A stretch of 64,000 bases of DNA from Thalassospira marina. GTDB lineage: Bacteria > Pseudomonadota > Alphaproteobacteria > Rhodospirillales > Thalassospiraceae. The number at the start of each line of letters is the position of its first letter. Positions within the stretch are counted from its first letter, which is position 1. Shown here piece by piece: positions 45,901 to 57,900 of the stretch. Under the pieces are notes generated by a model. It saw nothing but the letters and a program-made list of their open reading frames with translations, was not told the DNA's origin and searched no databases. The stretch is from NCBI RefSeq assembly GCF_002844375.1, contig NZ_CP024199.1:3760001-3824000 (forward strand), given 5' to 3'. The translations under genes were made by a program, and so were the position numbers.

Positions 45901-48900
45901 GCCCGACAGCACATCATTGCCAGCACCAGCTTTGATCACATCATTGCCGATACCACCATCAATCACATCGGCGCCTTCGCCACCATCCAGGCTGTCATTG
46001 CCCTCACCACCCAACAGGGTATCAGCACCGGCACCGCCTGAAAGGGTATCATCCCCGGCACCACCGATCAGGGTATCAAGGCCATCACCACCAAGCAGCA
46101 GGTCATTGCCTTCGCCGCCATCAAGCACGTCATTACCCGTATCACCCGAAAGCGTGTCGGCATCCGCACCGCCCGAAAGGCTGTCATCACCCGCACCACC
46201 GAACAGGGTATCAAGACCATCACCGCCCAGAAGCAGGTCATTGCCCTCGCCGCCATCAAGCACGTCATTACCGGCATCGCCCGAAAGTGTATCGGCATCC
46301 GCACCGCCCGAAAGGCTGTCATCACCCGCACCACCAATCAGGGTATCAAGGCCATCACCGCCGAGCAGGACGTCGTTGCCCTCGCCACCATCAAGCACGT
46401 CATTACCGGCATCGCCCGAAAGTGTATCGGCATCAGCACCGCCCGAAAGGCTGTCATCACCCGTACCACCAATCAGGGTATCAAGGCCATCACCGCCAAG
46501 AAGCAGGTCATTGCCTTCGCCGCCATCAAGCACGTCATTACCGGCATCGCCCGAAAGTGTATCGGCATCGGCACCGCCTGAAAGGCTGTCATCACCAGCG
46601 CCACCAAACAGGGTGTCGCTGCCAGCGTCGCCAGCAAGGGTATCGTTGCCTTCGCCGCCATCGATAATATCGTTACCCGCACCACCACGGATGGTGTCGT
46701 TGCCGGTGCCGCCCGAAATTACGTCATTGCCATCATTGGCCCACAGGATGTCATCGCCAGCGCCACCATCGATGGTTACGTCGCCATAGCTGAATTTTTC
46801 ACTGGTCAGGTCAACAATGTCGTTACCGGCACCCGCCTGGATATTTTCGATATCCACAAGCGCGGGCTGGTCCGCACCGCCATTGGCATGGTCACGATCA
46901 AGGATGATGGCGTCATCGCCATCCCCGGCAAGAAGGGTGTCATTGCCTTCGCCACCCACAAAGCTGTCAGCCGACAGGTTTTTACCCGAAATATCGGCAA
47001 TTTCGCCTGTCCCGGCGCTGGTCGGGCTACCGACATGATCGGTACTGTCGCTGGCATCCGCAATTGCGTCGCCTTCAAATTTCAGGACGTCGTCACCTGC
47101 CCCGGCATCAATCAGGTCTGCGCCCAGGCCACCGGCCAGGGTATCGGCACCGTCGCGGCCAAACAGGCTGTCATCGCCCGCACCGCCCAGCAACAGGTTA
47201 TCCCCATCCGACCCGGCAAGGGTGTCGTTGCCGTCACCGCCCTTAAGGTCTTCAATATCAATCAGGGTGTCATTGCCCGCGGCACTTTGCGCTGTGCCAT
47301 CGGCAAGGTCGGCGACAACCGGTGTGGTGCGGTCACTGTAATCGGCCATATCCCGGCCATCACCGCCTGCCAGCGTATCATTGCCGCTGCCGGCCTGCAG
47401 GGTATCGTTACCATCGCCACCCAGAACGGTGTCATTGCCCGCGCCACCGGCAAGCGTATCATCCCCGGCACCACCGGAAATGACATTGTCCTGGTCGTTA
47501 CCAGTGATGGTGTCGTTAAAATCCGACCCTTCGACATTTTCAAAACCGGAAAGGACATCATTGCCCGCCGCGCCGCCAGCCGTGCCAGAAGCAAGGTCAA
47601 CATCCACGCCGCCGCTGGCATCACCATAAGACAGGGTGTCGTTGCCGATCCCGCCAATCAGCGTGTCATCGCCGCCAGCCCCAAGAATGGTGTCATCCCC
47701 TGCGCCGCCATCAAGGATATTGACGTTTTCATCGCCAATCAGGATGTCGTTGCCATCACCACCGGTGGCATTTTCAATGCTATCAAGAACATCATTTCCA
47801 GCCGCACCACTTGCGGTGCCTGCGCCAATATCCACGGTGACGGCTTCGTTGGCATCACCGTAATCGGCGGTGTCATTACCCTCGCCGCCACGCAGGGTAT
47901 CGTCGCCTGCGCCACCAATCAGGGTGTCGTCGCCTGCGCCTGCATTGATAACGTCATCACCATTTTTGCCATCGATAATATCATTGCCATCAAGGGCATT
48001 GATTTCATCGTCAAGCTGGCTGCCATTCAGAACATCGTCAAATTCCGTGCCTTCGATGGTAACATAACCATAGAAATTGCCTGGCCCAAGGTCGTTAATA
48101 TCAACGCCTTCAAGGGTCAGGGTTTCATCGGGTGACAGGGAAATAACAACATTGCCTGACGCATCGGTAAACATGCGATCAGACAGTTCTTCGTAGGTTT
48201 CAATGCCATAGGCAGAAAGATCGATTTTGTCGTGTTCGGGGTCGAAATCGACAACATTGTCGCTGCCACCACCAGGGGCGACCACAACCATGTCGTCGCC
48301 TTCGCCGGTAATGATCACATCGTCCGATGCACCGCCGATCAGGGTATCGTTGCCAAGGCCACCATCAAGGGTGGTGACACCATTGCTGCCAATCAGGGTA
48401 TCGGCGTAATCGGTGCCAATAACATGTTCGATATTGCGAACAATGTCATTGCCCGCAGCACCGGTGGCATACTGGTTTACAAGGTCAACAACAACGCCGC
48501 CATCAATCCCAGAATAATCGGCAGTATCGTGGTCGCCATCGCCACCATCGATAATGTCGTCACCGGCATCACCATAAATCCAGTCATTGCCATCATTGCC
48601 CTGCAGGACGTCATCACCGTCACCGCCGCGTAGGATATCGTTGCCAGCGCCAGCATTGATGGCGTCATCACCGGCACCACCCATAATGGTGTCATTGCCG
48701 GCACCGGCATTAATATCATCGGCACCCGACCCGGCATCGATCACGTCATCGCCATCGCCGGTATCAATGGCGTCGTTACCGCCGCCCGCCATAATGGTGT
48801 TATCGCCCGATGATCCGGCGATCACGTCATTGAAATCCGATCCAATAACATTTTCGATGCTGCCCAGGGTATCGGTGCCCTGGCCGGTTGCGGTGCCTGC

Positions 48901-51900
48901 GCTCAGATCAACATGCATGCCACCTGTTGCCGCCGAAAAATCGACCGTGTCGCTGCCTTCACCCCCCAGAAGGGTGTCATCACCTGCGCCACCTTCAAAC
49001 AGGTCATTACCCGAAAGGCCCGTCAGGACGTTATTGCCAGCATCGCCCCGCAACACATCGTCAAACAGCGTGCCGGTGACATTTTCAATGCCACTAAGGG
49101 TATCGTCGCCATCGCCACCGGTGACAGTATTGTCCTGCAGGCTGGCCGAAATACCCTGGCTTTCATTGGCGTAGTCGGCCGTATCAATGCCTTCACCACC
49201 GCGCAGATCATCACTGCCAGCGCCACCGGCAAGTGTATCGTCACCGCTGCCGCCATCCAGGATATCATTGCCTCCACCGCCAATAACCCGGTCATTCCCC
49301 AGACCGGCCGAAACGGTATCATCACCATCAAGGGCATTGATAACGTCACTGCCATCCGTACCGGTCAGCTCATCGACCTCATCGGTGCCAAGCTGAACAT
49401 CAACACCTTTGAAATTATCCGCCGTCAGGCTGGCCGGATTAACATTCAGAAGCGTGATGCTGTCCTTGCCATTCAGGCTGATGGTCAGGTTGCCGTTGGC
49501 ATCGGTGCCAAACATGGATTTCAGGGCATCGAACCCGCCGATATTAAAGGCGGTCAGGTCGATAACATCGCCGCCAACCTCAAAATCGGTAATCGTGTCG
49601 TTGCCATCACCGGGATTGAACACAACCGTGTCGTTGCCCGATCCCAGTGTCAGACGGTCATTGCCTGTACCGGCATCAAACCAGTCATTACCTGCCCCGC
49701 CAATAAAAGTATCGCTGCCGGTGCTGCCAAGGAAGGTATCGGCATTACCGGTGCCTTCAACAATTTCAATATTGCGAAGCTGGTCAAGGCCAGCCGTTGT
49801 GCCACTTAAAGTGCCCGATGCCATGTCAACCGTGACCGGGCCATCGATATTGCGATAGGACGCGGTATCAATACCTGCGCCACCATCAATCATATCATTG
49901 CCGGCCCCGGCCATGATCACGTTGGCCCCGGCATCGCCGGTAATAATGTCGTTGCCGGCACCTGTGGTGATATTTTCAATATTTGAAATGCTGTCGGTTT
50001 CACCATTGATGATGACCGTGCCCGCCGCCAGATCAACGACCTGGTCGCCACCCTGTGCCGATGTATCAAGGGTATCAACGCCCGCACCGCCATCCAGGGT
50101 ATCAATACCGGCACCGCCCGAAAGCGTGTCATTGCCGGTACCACCCAGCAACACGTCATTGCCCGCACCGCCCGACAATACGTCATTGCCAGCACCGCCG
50201 GTTAAAACGTTATTGCCGCTATCGCCGCTCAGCACGTCATCAAAGGCGGAACCATTGATGTTTTCAACATTGATCAGACGGTCGGCATCGCCGCCGCTAA
50301 CCCGCCCGGTAGACAGATCCGCCGTTACGCCCGCGGTCGCATTGTCATAGCTGACGGTATCAATGCCTTCGCCACCATCAATGGTGTCCGCACCGGCACC
50401 ACCACGCAGGAAGTCATCCCCCGCATCGCCAAACAGAACGTCATCGCCAGCGCCACCAAAAACGGTGTCATTGCCGGCACCGGCATGCAGGGTGTCGGCA
50501 TCGGCGCTGCCGGTAAAGGTATCGGCATAATCCGAACCAATAACTTCTTCGATCCCGGTAAAACGGTCCTGGCCGATATCGCCACCGGTGGCCGTTGATG
50601 CTGCAAGGTTAATATTCAGCGCGCCATCGGCATCGCTGTAATCCAGCACATCGCGGCCTTCGCCGCCGGAATAGACATCGTCGCCCGCTTCACCCAGGAA
50701 GCGGTCATCACCGGCACCGCCATCAAGGATGTCATTGCCGGCTCCACCCGTCAGGGTATCGTCGCCCGCGCCACCTGACAGCACGTTATTGGCGGCATTA
50801 CCGGCCAATACATCGTCAAATGCCGAACCGGTCACATTTTCAAAACCGGAAAGGGTATCATTGCCATCGGCACCGCTGGCTGTGCCTGCTGCCAGGTCGA
50901 CATTTACCGCACCATCGGTGGTGCTGTAATCCAGGGTGTCGGTGCCAGCACCACCTTCAAGGGTATCATCGCCGCTGCCCCCCGAAACCGTGTCATTACC
51001 TGCCCCGGCATCGATGGTATCATTACCGGCACCACCAAAAACGGTATCATTGCCACCCAGGGCATTGATGGTGTCATTCCCGGCGCCACCACGCATAACG
51101 TTGGCAGCACTTGTTCCCGAAAGCTGGTCGTCAAATGCACTGCCGGTAACATTTTCAATGCTATCAAGGGTCTGGTTGCCAAAATCGCCAATGGCTGTGC
51201 CATCCGCCAGATTGACATTCACGCCCGAGGCAACATTGCCGTAATCAACCGTGTCATCGCCAAGGCCGCCCTGCAGCACGTCATCGCCTGCACTGCCCAG
51301 CAGGGTATCGTTGCCCGCACCACCCACCAGGGTATTGATGGCTGCATTGCCGCCCAGCACGTCATTCCCGGCTGAACCGATCAGGTTTTCGATATTGCTA
51401 AGGGTATCTGTGCCGCTTGCGGTAACACCGGTGCCTGTGGCCAGGTTGGCCACCACACCATTGCCCAGTTCGCTGGCATAGCTGACGGTATCAATGCCGT
51501 CGCCACCGTCGATCACATCCGACCCGCTGCCACCATCAAGCAGGTCGTTGCCCGCACCACCGAGCAGGGTGTCATCTCCGCCGCCCCCCGAAAGGGTGTC
51601 GTTCCCGGCAAGGCCGCTTAGGATATTGTTCTGGCTGTTACCAGTGATGGTATCGCCATATTGTGAACCACTGGCATTTTCGATGCTATCCAGGCGGTCT
51701 ATACCCATCCCCGTCGCAGAACCCTGCGTCAGATTGATGATCATGGCCCCGCTGGCATTGCCATAGCTGACGGTGTCGATACCCGCACCACCGCGCAGGG
51801 TATCATTGCCTTCGCTACCAATGATGGTGTCATCGCCATTATTGGCCGAAATCACGTTATCAACGGTGCTGCCTGCCAGAATATCGGCAAACTGGCTGCC

Positions 51901-54900
51901 TGAAACATCCTCGATATTCACCAGCGTATCGTTGCCATCAGCACCGGTTGCCGTCATATTTTGCAGATCAACATTCACCGATCCGCCAGCAGCACTGTAA
52001 TCGGCCATGTCATTGCCGCTGCCGCCAAACAGGGTATCGTCGCCGCCCGCACCGGTCAGCGTGTCGTTCCCGGCACCGCCATCAAGGATATTGCTGCCGC
52101 CATCGCCGCGCAAAATATCGTTCCCGGCACCGGCAACCACGTTTTCAATGCGCGACAGGCTATCGTTGCCAGCAGCACCGCTGGCACTGCCCTGCGCCAG
52201 ATCGACGGTTACATTACCGCTGACATCATCGTAATGGACGGTATCAATACCATCGCCACCATCAATGTAATCGGCACCCGCACCACCGGTCAGTTGGTCA
52301 TTGCCATCACCGCCCAGCATGTAATCATTGCCATCAAGGCCGATCAGGGTGTCGTTGCCTTCCAGGCCCGACATGGTGTCGTCACCGCTGGTTCCGATCA
52401 GAGTGTCGTCGCCAGATGTGCCGGAAATATCGTGAATACCAACAAAATTGGCTGCCGAAATATCATCCAGCCCAACCCCCTGCAGGGTCATGCTGCTGCC
52501 ATCGCCCAGATCGATTACGAGGTTGCCATCGCCATCGACGGTCATGTTTTCGCGCAGGCGGCCATAGGTATCGATATCAAGTTCACCAACATCGATCCGG
52601 TCGCTGGCAACATTGAAATCGGTAACCACATCATGGCCGTCACCGGCTGCAACCTTGTAAAGGTCGGCACCATCCCCGCCCGAAAGGGTATCGTAGCCCG
52701 CACCGCCACGCAGGGTATCGTTCCCCGCGCCAGCCGAAATGATGTTGACGCCGTCATCGCCCGTCAGGATGTCACTGCCATCCGAACCGGTAATGTTTTC
52801 AATGCCGCTTAAGGTATCATTCCCGGCTGCGCCGGTCGCTGTGCCAGCACCCAGATCAACGCTAACACCTTCCGCGCCAGTATTTTCATAGCTGACGGTA
52901 TCATTACCCTCGCCACCCGTAATGGTGTCGTCGCCAAGGCCGCCCGAGAGGGTATCGTCCCCACCGCGGCCATCAAGCACGTCATTCCCGGCCCCGCCAG
53001 AAATAACATTGTTCTGGTCATTGCCTGAAAGCACATCGTCAAAATCCGAACCGATCAGATTTTCGATATTTGCAAGTGTATCAGTACCATCAATGCCTGT
53101 GGCCTGGCCCGTGGTCAGATCGGCCGTCACGCCACCGGTGGCATCATCATAGGTAACGGTATCGTTGCCGTCGCCACCATCGATGCTGTCATTGCCTGCA
53201 CCACCACGCAGCATATCGTCGCCAGCACCACCCGAAAGGCTGTCATCGCCAGCGCCGCCATCAAGGCTGTCATTACCGGCACCGCCGTCAAGGATGTCGT
53301 TGCCCGTACCACCAGCAAGGCGATCAGTACCTGTCCCACCAGAGAGCAAGTCGTTACCGGCACCACCATCGAGGATATCATTGCCACCATTGCCAAGCAG
53401 GGTGTTATTGGCATCATTACCAATAATGGTATCGGCAGCAGACGATCCGTTTACATCCTCGATAGAGGTCAGAACATCCGTTTCACCACCCGGCTGGGTT
53501 GCCGTGCCATCCGCCAGATTGACAGTAACCCCGCGCGCGGCGGAATAGTCGACCATATCCTGGCCGGCACCACCATCAAGACTGTCATTTCCAGCGCCGC
53601 CAGCAAGCGTGTCATTGCCAGCACCAGCAAGAATTACGTCATCGCCGCCGCCGCCCGAAATCACATCATCACCGGCCAGACCATCGATCAATTCGGCAAA
53701 ATCGGTACCGGTGATGGTATCGGCATTGTCGGTAGCACCAAGCGAGGAAATGTCATTGAAATTCGCTGCACTCAGGGCATCAGGCGAAATACCCGTCAGG
53801 GTTAGTTCCTGGCCATTCAGACGAATAACCGCATCGCCGGCATCGTTACTGCCAATCGCCAGGCGCAGGACTTCCCAATTTGGCAGGTTAAAGCCCGACA
53901 GATCGATCATGTCTTCAGCGGGGTTGAAGTCGGTAATCGTGTCATTGCCTTCATCGGCACCAAACACAAACTGGTCGGCACCGCTGCCGCCGGTCAGCAC
54001 GTCATTGCCAGCACCCCCAACAAGCGTGTCGGCACCAGCACCACCAATCAGGGTATCGGTGCCAAGGCCGCCGGACAGCGTATCGTTACCTGCCCCGCCC
54101 GACAGGATATTGGCCTGATTATTGCCCGACAAAATGTCATCGCCAGTGCCGGCGGTCACATTCTCAATGCCACTTAATGTGTCATTGCCAGCAGCCCCCG
54201 TTGCTGTTCCTGCTGCAAGGTCCACCGTAATATCGCCAGCGGCGTCGCTATAATCAGCGGTATCCGTCCCACCGCCCCCCTGCAACACATCATCGCCGGC
54301 GCCACCATGCAAAATATCGTTGCCGGCATTGCCCGACAGGATGTTGTTGCCCGCATCCCCCGACAAAATGTCGTCAAACCCGGAACCTTCCAGGTTTTCA
54401 ATATTGCTCAGGCTGTCATTGCCAGCGGCACCTGTCGCAGTACCATCTTCAATGCTGACATTCACGCCCCCCGTGGCATTGCGATAGGAGGCCGTATCGA
54501 TGCCATCCCCGCCATCAATAATGTCGTTACCTTCGCCACCGCTGATCGTGTCGTTACCGTCACCGCCACTCAGGCTGTCATTGCCGGCAAAGCCATTAAT
54601 GGTATCGTTTGATTCCAGACCATCGATCACATCGCTGCGATCCGTCCCATCCAGAATATCGGCATCCGGGGTCCCTTCGAGCGAGCGTATGCCGGTAAAA
54701 TTACGGTAGGTCAGATCATCGGGGCTGACATTTTCCAGCGTAATAACGCTATCGCCCACGGTAATAGTGGCAAAGCCGTCGGCATTTTCGCCAATCAGCG
54801 GCGCAACATCGGAAAACAGCTCAAGCCCGTCCAGGCCCTGCAGGTCCAGAACATCCTGCGACGGATCAAAATCCGTAATCAGGTCATTGCCGCTTTGCGC

Positions 54901-57900
54901 AGATACAATAAAGGTATCTGCGCCCGCACCACCCGAAAGCACATCGTCGCCAGCACCACCGTCAATAGTGTCGTTACCGGCACCGGCGCGGATGGTATCT
55001 GCACCATCGCTGCCAATCAGGGTATCGGCACCGGCCGATCCTTCAAATTCCTCGAACCCGGAGAAGCTGGTAACGGCATTGCCAACGGTGGCCGTGCCAT
55101 TCCCGATATCCAGGGTCACGCCGCCGCTCACATCGGCAAAGGACAGGGTGTCGTGACCACTGCCACCTTCAAGGACATCGGCACCGGCACTGCCAAATAC
55201 CGTGTCATTGCCAGCACCGGCATCAATGTTATTGGCTGCACTACTGCCATGGATGATGTCGTCACCATTACCGGCAACCACATTTTCGATACCAGAGAGG
55301 GTGTCGTTACCTTCACCCGTCGCCGTGCCAGCACCCAGATCGATCGAAAGGTTTGCATCACTGGCCGAATAATCGATCGTGTCGGTGCCCGAACCACCCA
55401 GCAGTGTATCATCGCCGCCGGACCCTATCAGGGTATCGTTACCGGCACTCCCATTGAGGATATTGTTGCCATCATCACCAGCGATAATGTCATCGCCATT
55501 GGAACCCGTGACATTTTCAATATTGGAAAGTGTCTGGCTGCCTGATGCAAGGTCAGCATGGCCCGCAGCCAGATCAACATTGACCGGGCCTTCACCAACA
55601 TAGCTGACGGTGTCACTGCCTTCGCCGCCATCCAGAATATCATCGCCGCCACCGCCCGACAAAATATCGTCGCCAGCCCCGGTCTGAATCACGTTATTGG
55701 CGCTATTACCGGCAACAACATCATTGCCATTGCCGGTAATGATGTTTTCAACACTGCTGACACTATCGACTTCGCCAGTAGCACTATCAGTTACCGTTCC
55801 CTGACGCAGATCAACATTCTGTGCCGCTTCACGCGCACTCAGATCAAGGGTATCGGTGCCGCTACCACCAATATAGGTGTCGTTACCTGCCTCACCAAAG
55901 AAGGTGTCGTTACCGGCCCCACCGTCGAGCACATCATTGCCGCCAGCCCCGGTGATCACGTCATCACCGGCACCACCCTGCAGTTGGTTAACACCATCAT
56001 CACCATTGATGGTATCGGCAAAATTCGACCCGATTACATTCTCAATACGGTCCAGAACGTCATTACCAGCAGCACCGGTTGCCGTGCCGGAAGCCAGATC
56101 AACATTCACGCTGCCAGGCGCATCGGAATAATCAACCGTATCAACGCCTTCTTCGCCGCGCAGGGTATCGTCGCCCGCACCGCCGCTCAGCGTGTCATCA
56201 CCATCCCCGCCAGACAGCACGTCATTGCCAGCACCACCATGCAGGGTATCGTCACCTTCAAAACCATAAATGGCGTCATCGCCACCCGTGCCTTCAACGC
56301 TGTCATCGGCGTCATCGGCAAAGATACGGCCAAAACCACGGAAATTATCCTGGGTCAGACTTGCTGAATCGACATTTTCAAGGGTAAGCGAACCATCATC
56401 GCCAAAATCGATGACGGTATTACCGTTGCCATCATCCTGCATCATGCCCTGCAGGGTGGCAAAGTCCGGCACAACCAGGCGGGACAGATCAATGATATCG
56501 GCACCAATTTCAAAATCGGTGACCGTGTCGTTACCAAAACCTTCGGTCAGCTGAATATCATCAACACCGGCTCCGCCTGTAAGGGTGTCATCCCCGGCAC
56601 CACCTGTCAGGGTATCAATGCCATCGCCCCCCGACAGCACGTTATTGCCGTCGTCACCGGTCAAATGGTCGTCAAAGGCGGAACCCTGAACATTTTCAAC
56701 CATCTGGACAATGTCATTGCCCGCGCCACCCGTGGCAGTTTCATGGGCAAGATCAACCCGCACGCCAGAAACAGCGTCGCTATAATCAACAGTATCGGTG
56801 CCTTCGCCGCCCTGCAGCTGATCATTGCCCAGGCCGCCCTGCAAATAATCGTCGCCGGAGCCACCCTGGATAACATCATCACCAGTGCCACCAATCAGGC
56901 TGTCATTGCCCGCGCCACCCTGAACGATGTCATTACCAGCGCCGCCATCAAGCAAGTCGTCGCCATCACCGCCCTGCAGCACATCATTGCCGCTTGCACC
57001 GGTCAGGGCGTCATTGCCTGCGCCGCCCTGCAATATGTCGTTGCCTGTGCCGCCATGAAGGACGTCGTCACCATCGCCACCCTGAAGGGTATCATCGCCA
57101 TCGCCGCCTGCCAGCGTATCTGCCCCGACCGTACCATGCACAATGTCCCGGCCATTGGTCGGCACGTTATCGCTTGGCGTGGTGCCATCGGAACTATCGG
57201 AACTATCTGAACCATCCGTGCCGTCGCTGCCAGCACCGGTTTCTCCAGCATCACTGCCCGTATCACCAGCACCGGTTTCGCCGTCACCGTCACCAGTACC
57301 CGCGTCAGATGCCCCCTCACCCGTGTCACCGGAACCGGTTTCATCAGAACCGGAATCATTATCGCCCGGCGCACCATCACCCGCGGTGTCATCCCCCGAG
57401 GACCCGCTGGTATCGTCGCTGCCGGAACCGCCTGAAACGTCGCCACCGCTGCCAGCATCCGTCGAACCGTCGCCGGTTTCGCCTGATCCCGTTTCACCGG
57501 AGGTTTCTTCGCCGGAATTGCCCGACATATCACCGGATGTATCCCCCGATCCATCCGTATTTCCAGTTTCTTCCCCAGACCCATCATTTATGCCGGTTTC
57601 ACCGCCGCTGGTTTCGTCTTCACCAGTGCCGGTGGAGCCGTTGGTATCATCTGATCCTGAACCAGTCTCACTTCCGGCTTCATCACCGTCCGTGGTGCCA
57701 TTACCTGTGGTGTCATCCCCGGAGGGCCCACTGGTATCGTCGGCACCGGAACCGCCCGAAACATCGCCATCGCTATCGGTACCTGTCGAACCGTTGCCGG
57801 TTTCACCTGATCCCGTTTCACCGGAGGTTTCATCGCCGGAATTGCCCGACGTATCACCGGATGTATCCCCCGATCCATCCGTGTTGCCGGTTTCTTCCCC

